NCBI GenBank assembly: GCA_032716605.1
Contig: CM064501.1
Coordinates: forward strand, 22,745,008-22,809,007
DNA length: 64,000 nucleotides
Direction of reading: 5' to 3'
Source: Paralithodes platypus
Taxonomy: Eukaryota; Arthropoda; Malacostraca; Decapoda; Lithodidae
Shown: one piece after another, positions 53,896-64,000 of the stretch
Layout of the letters: each line of letters opens with the position of its first letter
How positions within the stretch are numbered: the stretch's first letter is position 1
Notes under the pieces: generated by a model
What the model was told of the DNA's origin: nothing
Database searches by the model: none
Seen by the model: only the letters and a program-made list of their open reading frames with translations
Program-made: the position numbers and the translations under genes

Positions 53896-54237
53896 TTCAT
53901 TCATTTTCATTTTCTATGGAGCTCGTCCTGGAATCTTTACGACTCTGAACCTCACGATTCTATACAGGCCTGGCCATTTGTATCGGCACTAGCTCAGAGA
54001 AGAGTGTTGAGAGGGGAAAAGGGGTGTTGGAGAGAGAGGAAGCTGTTGGAGTGGCTTTGTTATGTGTGTTTAGTCTGTATACGTCGTCAGGATGTCCCCT
54101 GACTGGGTGCGAGCATGTGAAACATGCTAGGACGTACTACCACACCCACTAAATGTCCGCCGTGGCAGGGATTCGATCCCGGGTCTTGCAGATTCACACG
54201 TGAGCGTGCTCACCACTGGACCACCACGGCTCGGCGG
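53896..54237 (-). mobile_element. SINE-1 copy 2, inserted in the outer DIRS
   Basis: Read on the minus strand: GAGCCGTGGTGGTCCAGTGG (A-box region), GGGATCGAATCCC (B-box), then the same body as 14630-14960, ending in GAAAATGAAAATGAATGAAA. The DIRS sequence on each side is contiguous in the inner copy near 49870-49895. Confidence 0.88.
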
Positions 54238-55139
54238 CGGCGGAGAGAGGTCCATGACATTACTGAGTGCAACATTTCCCTCTTCGCCCAGACCGCTAGT
54301 AAGTTGTGGATTAGTTTTGGTATGGGCCATAATTTTTCCGCCGGCAATAGCGGAAAATATTTGTTGCCCTCCAATATTAAACGCTTTACTTTCAACCGGC
54401 CCAACATTACAGTTAGTTGAACCCAGTTGAGAGAGCCGACCAGAGACTCCCAGATTCTCTGTGTCATGGTCAGACTGTGAAGGAACCGGAACAGTTTCCT
54501 GCGAAATCTGTTTCGATTGTCCACACTCTGACTCAGAGTGAGAGCAGCTGTGTCCCAAACCAGCCCTATCCACTGAACTACTCGTGAGGGAACAAGGTTT
54601 GACTTTACCAGATTTACCTTGAACCCTAGAGTTTTGACATGATTTAATGTTATGTTGACATGATTTATGCATACTTGCTCCGTCTCTGCCACCACTAGCC
54701 AGTCGTCTAGGTACCACAAAATCCTGATCCCTTGTTTTAACAATGGCATCAGGGCTTGCCGGACTAATTTCGTGAATAAGCGAGGTGCCAGGTTCAATCC
54801 AAATGGCATCCTCTGAAAAACATAATTTTGATGCCTGATCCGTAAGGCCAGAAATCGTTGAAATCTTTTGTTTACCGAGACGTGCCAATACGCGTCTGTC
54901 AGGTCTAAAGAACACATCCATCCTCCTGGCGGAAGTGTTAGCCTGATTTGATGCACTGTCAACATCCTGAATGACACGTTGTGAATGTGAAGGTTCAGAT
55001 AAGACAGGTCTACGACGGGTCTCATCAGAACACTGTCCCTTTTGGGTACCAGAAATAGCTTGGATGTGAAGACTGGGTAATTTTGAGGGACCGGGATGAT
55101 GACATTCTTGGCGATCATTTCCTTGATCAGTGACTCCAC
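54238..55139 (-). pseudogene. Outer DIRS reverse transcriptase
   Basis: FLVPKRDSVLMRPVVDLSYL, CSLDLTDAYWHV, RMPFGLNLAPRLF, LWYLDDW, all as in the inner copy. The frame is open here but cut by the SINE before RNase H. The coding segment probably begins upstream of 55139. Confidence 0.88.
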
Positions 55140-55351
55140 CTCTAATGAAACTAGATTCGCCGTTGTCGGCTGACGTAAACGAGGTCGCCGGAGCTACTGC
55201 CAAGTGATGCCTTTGCGTGCCACCATCCTTGCCCACGTATTTAACGGCCATGCTTGGTGACACGTTTGGAACGACCCAGTTAGCAGACAAGGGTTCGCCG
55301 GCTGTACTACCCTCGGATCCACCCGCCTTGAGACCGGCCCCGGGAGAGACT

Positions 55352-55777
55352 TTAGTTTTTTGATGGTGGTGGAGGTGGTGGTGGTGGACGCTTAGCCTGC
55401 TGGCCGGCGTTGGCAGAAGACGGGCCCTGACCTGGTTTGTTATAGCCTCGTCCTTTCTGACCTGTAAACTTACCCTGTCTATACCTGTACTGACCTTGGG
55501 GGGAAGAGGACTTAGGTAGGTGAAAGGGCTTAGATCCCCCCGGCTGCGCTTTTGCCACTGGCTTGGGTTTGGGAAAGTTAAAGGCAGGTTTCTTAGAAGG
55601 GGTGGGACTATGTTTAAAGGCCTGAGCCATATTAAAAACAGTTCTCCACACATCTGGGGACATTAAAGAGGGAGTAAGCACTGGTGACATGACCACCTGA
55701 TTCGCAATTCGATCAGGAAGTTTCCTAACCAGGGACATTCGGAGATCTTGTCTCGCTCGTACCGCCTCAAGCAAGGC
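55352..55777 (-). pseudogene. gag: Outer DIRS gag, C-terminal part
   Basis: Aligns with residues after TALLEAVRARQDLRMSL of the inner gag and ends in a Gly/Gln/Pro-rich basic tail with a proline run. It is cut at 55777 by the long-LTR element, whose LTR supplies the next, unrelated codons. Confidence 0.85.
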
Positions 55778-58700
55778 TGTAACGGGAAGAAATTGTACTT
55801 TCCCTTTTGGTATATGTTGTAAGGTTTGACTTAACTGTAAGACTTTTTCCCCTTCATTCACTCTTCCCTATATTTAAGGGAAATGTATCGTTTAAGAAGG
55901 GTTAAGTAACCCTTGTCTATGTAAGGAGGGAATTAGCCTAGATCAGGAGGAGAACTAATATTCTCAAATCTATCTAAAATACTTTCAAGCCTAATTTATC
56001 CTTTTACCCCCTTTTGTTATCCCATGTAAAAATCCTTCCTTTTCGAATTTAGAGTAATGCCCCCTTGTGTAAAAAGACCGCCAATTCCTACCCAAGCGAC
56101 GCCACCCTTTGTGGTCACCCTCCCCTTTTTTGGCGGGATCCCTGGCACTGGCCCTCGGCCCCTCACTGTCGTGACCACAGGCCTACGAGAGAGACACATA
56201 CCCACCCCCCAGTCTCTGTCATCATTCCCCGCTTCTTCTCCAGACTTAGGCTTCCTTTCCCTCCATTCAGAGGTTCGTAATTAAGGTTTATAGTGTTATA
56301 AGGTATTGCTTATTCAGTTAAATAAGTACTAGGTGTGTAATGTAGGAGGTATTACTGTGATTGACAAATTCGTGAACTCGAGCCTACCATCGGGTTGGTC
56401 GACAGGCACCCCTCACCTGCCAAGTGCCTACAATCATACAAATTCCCCCATTATCATTGTGTTCAGTAAAACTTAGTCTGTGCACCTTTGCTAAGTGTTT
56501 TTCTGATATTTTAGACTTTGTTATTCCAAATTAACTTCGTGTGTAATAATTTCAGTCAGAGGGACGCCATTTGATGGCCTTCCAATTCTTGTGTTTTTCC
56601 ATAATTCCCGACCAAACTTAGGCTAGCCTATTTTGCTAGTTTGTCTTTCACCGTTTTACGTAATCCTGAGGTAGTGCGAGAACACCAGTTAAGAGTAGAA
56701 TTGAGGACGAAGTTGATTAAAATGCTTTTGAAGCTTGACCGCCATTTTAGGATTTAGACCATCTCGCATTTCGGAGAGACGACCAGGTTGAGTAAATTAC
56801 TAATGTAGCAGTTGTATTGTATGTTTAGAACTTGTTCATTACTTTGAGTTTATAAAACCATGCATTTTGGTAAATATGATTGTATTTTAACGTGTAAATC
56901 AGGAAAGGTCATTCGTTTGAGATCGTGTCCTTGAGTTTTGTTTACCTTTAGTGTCTCCGACGTTCCAAAGTTAGGCCTATTCAGATAAGTATTTATAACT
57001 AACGCCTCCTAGGCCTGGTTATTGTTCATTTTAAATGTTTTACTGGGTTATAGTGTAAAGAGTTACTTGTTATCTTGATTTAGAGGTCCTCATTTCCCAA
57101 CCCCAGTACCGTCAAATTTCGGACCCCCATTGGGTCGGGTTTATTTCAGATGATTATTTGTTCTTACCTATTGTTACTTAAAGTTAACTTTAACGTTTAG
57201 GTATGGGTACTTGCTGAATTATTATGGTAGGTTATATGATTTTACATTTTTAATTAGGCTACCTAACTTTCACCTAATTGGAAGTACAGTAGGCTATTAT
57301 TAATTATTGTGCATTTAGGCCTAGAGTGTATTTTGAGTATTGATTCCTATGATATATTTTTGTTTGACATGGTCTAATGTACAGAGTTGCATTGCAAGGG
57401 ACGGAACACTGTAGTGAGATTCTGGGCAGCTGATTTCAGGGGATAAGTTACTCGAGTTACAGTAGAATTAACGTTTAACGTTTGTTTGAGCCTTGTATAG
57501 CACCCTCCGCATTGAGCAGTCCAACCTGTTAAGTTTGACCATGACAATTACCTTTGATTTATGCCATTATTGTATTGATTTGACTCCATAGATATGCTGT
57601 GTAATTATGTATTCCCAATTGTGTGTAGAGTACTGCTGAGTAACATATGTACCTGTACTTAATGAGAGGATCTTTGGATGCCTTAAGAGATTATTTCGGT
57701 ACAGTACTGTAATGTCATAATTTGATCTGTTATTGTATTTCTGTACTTATATTAGCTCATCTATTTTTATACGTTAATAGGAATCCATGTATTTTTATAT
57801 GTTTATATTAACCTATATTTTTTATATGTATTTGTTTTAGTATTACTGTGTACCGTAATTAGGATATGGATTAACCCCATTATTAAGGGTTAGCTATATG
57901 TCAACTGTGGGTTAAGAATGTATTCAACTTACCAGGGAACCAGTTTGGGACGGAGTCGATGTGATGCTGAATTGCTGATGGCGGAGAATCGGAGATTCAC
58001 CCCTCCCATTGCCTGAGTGCAGGATGCTGAACTCGTGTACTGTACGAGGGTTCAAGGACCGCAGGAAGACGTATGATTACCCCCTATACCCCAGGATACG
58101 GTAGGCCGAAGAGACGTAAAGGCAAGCCTGGCCGATACCGGTACTGAGCGGAATTGGGATGTATAATACTGAGAGGAATGGGGTGGATACAGACAGCAAT
58201 ATTCGAGTCCTACTCCTAGGTTAAGAGACTGTCCCGGTACGGTAATGGATTGGTCCCAGGTTAAGGGTATAGAGATAATTAGATACGGTACCAATATTAA
58301 GAGTTGTAAACGGTAAAATGTTCCTTATACTGTATTAATATCAAGCTTAAGATTACTGCAATATGTTTGTATCTATCCTCCCGTACCTATTTGGATCTAA
58401 ATGTGTTGTCAGGATGGTAAATCGGAGCTGTCAGTATTAAATTGGTCTAAGAGTAGTACCAGTAGCCTAACCGAGAGTTAAAGTCTTGTCAGCCAACATT
58501 GAAGAAGGTGAAGTTCTTGATTGGTCTTTGCTAGCCTCCGATTTATCCTACTGTCCTAATGTACCTGAATAATGAGTATGAGTCACGATTGCATAAAGAA
58601 TAAGAAAACCATGGGGACGGCCAGTTCACCTGAAGGTGGGCGATCAAATAATTCGAATGAATTACCGTTCCCAAAAACATCCTTATGTGATATCTAGAAA

Positions 58701-59009
58701 GTAGAGAATATGCTAGGTCTCAGTGGGGTTTTTGTGGTTCTTTGGTGTTATCATCGTGTCGGAGTTGCAGCCTTATCCCCTTCCTCGAAGGATGTTGGAT
58801 GTGGGTCAACCTAACAGGGTTGTCCTCTCGTTAATTAGAATGCAATAACGGGTTTTGTCCTCATCTCTTCCTTTCTATCCTTGAGTACCTATTTTCCACC
58901 TTCGCAGCTTAATCTATCTTTTTCTGTCTTACCCTCTCTCTCTTGTTCGCAGCAGAAGAAGGGAAGAGAAGAGAAATGAGATCCCTGGCGACCCCCCCCC
59001 CCCATTACA
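55778..59009 (+). mobile_element. Left LTR of the long-LTR element
   Basis: 3232 bp beginning TGTAACGGGAAG and ending ATTACA (TGTAA...TTACA). It matches the right LTR from 60524 to the window end apart from two insertions in the latter and about a dozen small differences over roughly 2.3 kb. No ORF with a domain. The left LTR has intact, empty TTAA sites at 55892-55895 and 57883-57886. Confidence 0.85.
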
Positions 59010-60523
59010 GTGGTGTGCAGCGGTGCGATTTCTTTAGGAGTCCATGGTTTGACATGCTCCTGTTCCGTTCAGGGCTCCTGAATTAATCCCGTACCCCCCG
59101 TAGAAGAGACTGTACAGTACTGGTTCTTACACTTTCGCTCGGGTGTTTAGAATCAGTGCGTTGCAGTTGTCATTTGTCACGCTACCAACCCGTGAAATAG
59201 TTACCACAAACAGTATTGGCCATGCTACCACATTTCAATACAGTTAGTGTAATATTTCAGGGAATCTTTAAGGGCAGCAGATACCAGCAAGAGTCACAGT
59301 GATTGTGAAGGAACCGCAAAGTTGAGATAGCGGTGGTTAGTGTTTTCCGGTTATTAGTTGTCTATCAATTATCCTTTTTTCCTGTCCAAGATGGAGAATC
59401 CTGATTCAGAACCAAGGCATGAGGTGCAAGACGTTTTAGTCAGGAGGAATGAGGAACGCCAAGAGGCTATGTCCGTCGCGAAAGAGGTCCTGGAACAGAT
59501 CTCACTGACCATGGCCAGGAAGTTTAGAGACGTGGCTAATCGGAACCGCCGGAATGAAAAGGTCAATGTGGACGACATGGTATGGATCAGGAACGAGAAT
59601 CCACTACCAGGGACTAGCCAAAAGTTGAACGCAAAGTGGGTGGGTCCCTTTAGGGTTACGGAAGTAGTCCGAGACGGGGCTGCGTATAAGCTAGTAAATC
59701 CCTATACGGGTGTGTTTATGAAAAGGGCCGCAGAGAAAGTGAAACCGTTCGTGGGTGAGGAGTATTGGCAGGTAGAGCAAGTTGAAATGCCGGTTGAGGA
59801 AGACTATCAACCTGAGATTTTAGCACCCAGAGCCCGTCAGCCGGCCCGGCGTTATATAGAATCTTGTTAGAGTGTACAGTAGAGTCCCTGTTGTGGTCGT
59901 CTTGTTGTGTACTCCCCTGTGGCCCCCGCATGGTTAATTAATCTTTCCGGTCAAACCCCCGTGCAGCGAAACTTTAAGAGACGTAGGTGCCTAGGTTATG
60001 TAGAACGTCATACAGGTGATTGGGACTAGGGTGGTGGCGTTCCCATCAGGACGTGCTGTTGGCTCTGAGTACCCTTATGGTTGACTGGGGTTATACTCCT
60101 TTCGTCCCGAGGCTCAGCCAGCGCACAGAGTGTGAAGGGACTCCCACGATACGGGCGTCCACGCTGCTCTCTAGTCTGGTCTCCTGGGGTTTTCCAAGCA
60201 ATAAAGGGGTGGAGAGAGGCTGTCTCTACGGGGACAAGATAGTGCCTGGTTGGCATTCCTGAAAAGGAGGGACACTTTATAGAGTGGTATAGTGATTTGT
60301 TGTTGAAGGAAGGGACGCCCCACAGGCAGAGTACAGTACAGTAATGATGTGTCAGATTCTAAGACGTTGGGTATAGACTGCGAGCTCTGGGCATGGTAAG
60401 ATGCCAGGCGGATCAGAAATTCTGCTGTAATAAGTTAAGGCTGGATTAATTGGTAACTGTATAATGTTTATGTTGATGAAAGAGTGAATGAGGTAAAAAG
60501 TCTTCAAAGAAAAGGTAGAGCTG
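59010..60523 (+). mobile_element. Internal region of the long-LTR element, largely deleted
   Basis: Only 1.5 kb: a primer-binding-like leader GTGGTGTGCAGCGGTG right after the LTR, a short leader, one ORF (59391-59870), then about 650 bp without a gene and a purine-rich AAAGAAAAGGTAGAG (about 60507-60520) just before the right LTR. Protease, RT, RNase H and most of integrase are missing, so it would need enzymes from another element. Confidence 0.8.
59391..59870 (+). CDS. Gag-start/integrase C-terminus fusion ORF of the long-LTR element
   Basis: 159 codons from ATG 59391 (MENPDSEPRHEV). The first 15 or so residues look like the start of another ORF, probably gag, because they follow the leader at the place where gag begins in related elements. 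From RRNEERQEAMSVAKEVLEQI on it is the C-terminal part of a Gypsy integrase, with the GPY/F motif KWVGPFRVTEVV at about residues 81-92 and the usual VKPF end. An in-frame ATG 33 bases upstream (59358) is also possible. Probably the result of a large internal deletion that happened to keep the frame. Confidence 0.7.
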   Translation: MENPDSEPRHEVQDVLVRRNEERQEAMSVAKEVLEQISLTMARKFRDVANRNRRNEKVNVDDMVWIRNENPLPGTSQKLNAKWVGPFRVTEVVRDGAAYKLVNPYTGVFMKRAAEKVKPFVGEEYWQVEQVEMPVEEDYQPEILAPRARQPARRYIESC

Positions 60524-60641
60524 TGTAACGGGAAGAAATTGTACTTTCCCTTTTGGTATATGTTGTAAGGTTTGACTTAACTGTAAGACTTTTTCCCCTT
60601 CATTCACTCTTCCCTATATTTAAGGGAAATGTATCGTTTAA

Positions 60642-61252
60642 CCTCTGAAGTGCGCATGGGGGTAATTGGAAACGTCCCCCTGTGCTGACGTATTTGAGGT
60701 GTTTCCGTCACTAAAATATTCATTGTGCCATTAATAGCATTAATACTTATCCATATGCGCCTATTATGGGTTGATTATAAAGGTATTAACCTGAAACAAC
60801 AATAAAACGAGTGAAAACAGCGTTTGGATGGTCAAAATCGGAGATATAGCCCGCGAGTTGTATAATGTATGGGTGAGGCAATCTGCTTTCCCGCCAATTT
60901 CCCCCAAGGCCACTGAGACACAGTCGATCGATACTCTCTCTCTCTCTCTCTTGCACTCGCTTGCTATCAGTGATGACCACACCCTCCAATCGGATTTCTA
61001 ATGTTAGCACGAAAATATACCTCAGAATAAGGGAATAACAGGGAAAATAGGTGATAACTGAAGGAGAGGAGGAAAGTGGGGAAGGAGGGGAGGTAGAGGA
61101 CTGAGATTTTGCATGGCCCAGGGGCCAAAAAAAAAAATATAAATTTTTTTTTTTTTTCGATGTCAAAAGTTGATTTTTGTTTTCTCTGACTCTTAAGAGT
61201 CTCCCCGCAGTGCGCCGGGGGAACTCTTAAGAGTCTCCCCGCAGCTCCCGGG
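60642..61252 (-). mobile_element. MITE B copy 2 (TTAA-flanked)
   Basis: 611 bp between TTAA 60638-60641 and TTAA 61253-61256; termini CCTCTGAAGTGCG and GCAGCTCCCGGG. The left LTR has only one TTAA at the same place (55892-55895), which proves insertion. Homologous to 20549-21637 in the opposite orientation. ACTCTTAAGAGTCTCCCCGC occurs twice near its right end (about 61187 and 61221). Confidence 0.9.
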
Positions 61253-63246
61253 TTAAGAAGGGTTAAGTAACCCTTGTCTATGTAAGGAGGGAATTAGCCT
61301 AGATCAGGAGGAGAACTAATATTCTCAAATCTATCTAAAATACTTTCAAGCCTAATTTATCCTTTTACCCCCTTTTGTTATCCCATGTAAAAATCCTTCC
61401 TTTCGAATTTAGAGTAATGCCCCCTTGTGTAAAAAGACCGCCAATTCCTACCCAAGCGACGCCACCCTTTGTGGTCACCCTCCCCTTTTTTGGCGGGATC
61501 CCTGGCACTGGCCCTCGGCCCCTCACTGTCGTGACCACAGGCCTACGAGAGAGACACCTACCCACCCCCCAGTCTCTGTCATCATTCCCCGCTTCTTCTC
61601 CGGACTTAGGCTTCCTTTCCCTCCATTCAGAGGTTCGTAATTAAGGTTTATAGTGTTATAAGGTATTGCTTATTCAGTTAAATAAGTACTAGGTGTGTAA
61701 TGTAGGAGGTATTACTGTGATTGACAAATTCGTGAACTCGAGCCTACCATCGGGTTGGTCGACAGGCACCCCTCACCTGCCAAGTGCCTACAACCATACA
61801 AATTCCCCCATTATCATTGTGTTCAGTAAAACTTAGTCTGTGCACCTTTGCTAAGTGTTTTTCTGATATTTTAGACTTTGTTATTCCAAATTAACTTCGT
61901 GTGTAATAATTTCAGTCAGAGGGACGCCATTTGATGGCCTTCCAATTCTTGTGTTTTTCCATAATTCCCGACCAAACTTAGGCTAGCCTATTTTGCTAGT
62001 TTGTCTTTCACCGTTTTACATAATCCTGAGGTAGTGCGAGAACACCAGTTAAGAGTAGAATTGAGGACGAAGTTGATTAAAATGCTTTTGAAGCTTGACC
62101 GCCATTTTAGGATTTAGACCATCTCGCATTTCGGAGAGACGACCAGGTTGAGTAAATTACTAATGTAGCAGTTGTATTGTATGTTTAGAACTTGTTCATT
62201 ACTTTGAGTTTATAAAACCATGCATTTTGGTAAATATGATTGTATTTTAACGTGTAAATCAGGAAAGGACATTCGTTTGAGATCGTGTCCTTGAGTTTTG
62301 TTTACCTTTAGTGTCTCCGACGTTCCAAAGTTAGGCCTATTCAGATAAGTATTTATAACTAACGCCTCCTAGGCCTGGTTATTGTTCATTTTAAATGTTT
62401 TACTGGGTTATAGTGTAAAGAGTTACTTGTTATCTTGATTTAGAGGTCCTCATTTCCCAACCCCAGTACCGTCAAATTTCGGACCCCCATTGGGTCGGGT
62501 TTATTTCAGATGATTATTTGTTCTTACCCATTGTTACTTAAAGTTAACTTGTGAAAAGGCCGTTTAGGTATGGGTACTTCCTGAATTATTATGGTAGGTT
62601 ATATGATTTTACATTTTTAATTAGGCTACCTAACTTTCACCTAATTGGAAGTACAGTAGGCTATTATTAATTATTGTGCATTTAGAGTGTATTTTGAGTA
62701 TTGATTCCTATGATATATTTTTGTTTGACATGGTCTAATGTACAGAGTTGCATTGCAAGGGACGGAACACTGTAGTGAGATTCTGGGCAGCTGATTTCAG
62801 CGATAAGTTACTCGAGTTACAGTAGAATTAACGTTTAACGTTTGTTTGAGCCTTGTATAGCACCCTCCGCATTGAGCAGTCCAACCTGTTAAGTTTGACC
62901 ATGACAATTACCTTTGATTTATGCCATTATTGTATTGATTTGACTCCATAGATATGCTGTGTAATTATGTATTCCCAATTGTGTGTAGAGTACTGCTGAG
63001 TAACATATGTACCTGTACTTAATGAGAGGATCTTTGGATGCCTTAAGAGATTATTTCGGTACAGTACTGTAATGTCATAATTTGATCTGTTATTGTATTT
63101 CTGTACTTATATTAGCTCATCTATTTTTATACGTTAATAGGAATCCATGTATTTTTATATGTTTATATTAACCTATATTTTTTATATGTATTTGTTTTAG
63201 TATTACTGTGTACCGTAATTAGGATATGGATTAACCCCATTATTAA

Positions 63247-63726
63247 CACCTTACGAGCGGCCTATGCGGTTTATTTATGTGTACCGCACAGCGGGGTGTT
63301 TTTAGCCAAAATAGGGCTGTTTACGTGATCATTTTCATGCCTAAATAAGACCCAGAACGTAAAACAAGTACCTATCCCTGAAAGGGCATAAACAGAGCTT
63401 TCGAATGACACCATAACGATCCTTGTATGATGGATAGTTTTCTTGCAATAACCGTGCAACGCGAGTGCAAAAAGCAGGTAATTCGGTACTTTCGGTACAT
63501 AATTGAGTATGTAGCGAGTGAGAGAGGGAGGAGGGAGCTGAGATTTGTGTCAGTAGGTTCTCCGCGGTGGTCTGGAGCAGTCATACGCTCGCTAGTCTCC
63601 TGCCACCACTTGTCTCTCTCTCTCAGCCACATTACGTGCTGAAATTGCCACTCGAGTTATGTCGAGCGCCGCCACATAGTCCAGCTTTATTTAACTCGAC
63701 TTATGTTGCTCGCCGCTAAATAAGGG
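63247..63726 (+). mobile_element. MITE A copy 5 (with empty-site control)
   Basis: 480 bp between TTAA 63243-63246 and TTAA 63727-63730; flanks CCCCATTA and GGGTTAGC are joined by one TTAA in the left LTR (57883-57886). Termini CACCTTACGAGCGGC and GCCGCTAAATAAGGG. Confidence 0.95.
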
Positions 63727-64000
63727 TTAAGGGTTAGCTATATGTCAACTGTGGGTTAAGAATGTATTCAACTTACCAGGGAACCAGTTTGGGACGGAGT
63801 CGATGTGATGCTGAATTGCTGATGGCGGAGAATCGGAGATTCACCCCTCCCATTGCCTGAGTGCAGGATGCTGAACTTGTGTACTGTACGAGGGTTCAAG
63901 GACCGCAGGAAGACGTATGATTACCCCCTATACCCCAGGATACGGTAGGCCGAAGAGACGTAAAGGCAAGCCTGGCCGATACCGGTACTGAGCGGAATTG

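Larger units (their letters stand above)
42676..55777 (-). mobile_element. Outer DIRS element (minus strand), interrupted by the inner DIRS, a SINE and the long-LTR element
   Basis: Segments 42676-44101 and 52459-55777. From right to left it carries the gag C-terminus, RT, RNase H, methyltransferase-like region and tyrosine recombinase, then a 3' non-coding part, an internal complementary region (43099-43205) and the right terminal repeat (42676 to about 43030). The left part is removed by the long-LTR element at 55778 and presumably continues beyond the window. Collinear with the inner copy throughout, with many differences. Confidence 0.9.
60524..64000 (+). mobile_element. Right LTR of the long-LTR element (runs off the right edge)
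   Basis: Starts TGTAACGGGAAG and is collinear with 55778 to about 58156 up to the window edge, except for MITE B (60642-61252) and MITE A (63247-63726). The target-site duplication cannot be checked because the right end is outside. Confidence 0.88.

Noticed and set aside
54127..55653. 508-codon minus-strand ORF across the outer DIRS RT and SINE
   Set aside because: It is in the shadow frame and runs into SINE sequence; no domain.
57883..57900. A TTAA element starting at the TTAACCCC near 57871
   Set aside because: Both LTRs share this sequence; it is original LTR sequence. Only the right LTR carries inserted DNA.

Overview
This is eukaryotic DNA from an arthropod, most likely a decapod crustacean. 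The only host gene is a muscle-type actin. It sits in a dense layer of transposable elements of the kinds common in decapods: DIRS, Gypsy, CR1, Jockey and RTE elements, tRNA-derived SINEs, TTAA-targeting MITEs and long microsatellites. No bacterial operon, CRISPR array or rRNA was seen.

Layout. 1-6.8 kb: a minus-strand Gypsy element (Gypsy-1) whose gag is split by a 480-bp TTAA-flanked MITE (family A). 6.8-7.5 kb: a CR1-like 3' fragment. 7.5-16.4 kb: gene-free DNA with a second MITE A, block repeats, AT minisatellites, a hammerhead-like motif, a SINE and a tandem array with tRNA-like heads. 16.4-23.25 kb: a SINE, then two decayed Jockey-type LINE copies head to tail; the second is split by MITE B, which is itself split by MITE A. 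23.7-25.4 kb: a two-exon, full-length 376-residue actin. 26.2-28.5 kb: an RTE fragment, then a Russian-doll nest of three terminal-inverted-repeat elements (E contains D, D contains C). 29.7-34.7 kb: MITE A, a second tRNA-head array and a CR1 LINE with a 976-codon open frame and an octamer tail. 35.7-42.7 kb: a second, decayed minus-strand Gypsy (Gypsy-2) carrying a long proline-rich 3' ORF, a 0.4-kb insert and a hAT-like MITE. 42.7-55.8 kb: a minus-strand DIRS element with a nearly complete plus-strand DIRS inserted in its tyrosine recombinase gene. 55.8-64 kb: a non-autonomous LTR element with 3.2-kb LTRs inserted in the outer DIRS; its right LTR carries MITE B and MITE A, both absent from the left LTR.

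The insertions give a relative chronology readable from sequence alone. Gypsy-2 was hit by the outer DIRS. The outer DIRS was hit by the inner DIRS, a SINE and the long-LTR element. The long-LTR element's right LTR was then hit by MITE A and MITE B. Paired copies in the window supply empty sites for several insertions, so TTAA targeting and the DIRS recombination core can be read directly. Most element ORFs are broken by stops, frameshifts or lost catalytic residues. The CR1 ORF, the inner DIRS RT/RNase H and its recombinase are the best preserved.

Limits: no similarity search was run. Family names rest on motifs recognised by eye, and boundaries not fixed by paired copies or inverted repeats are approximate.
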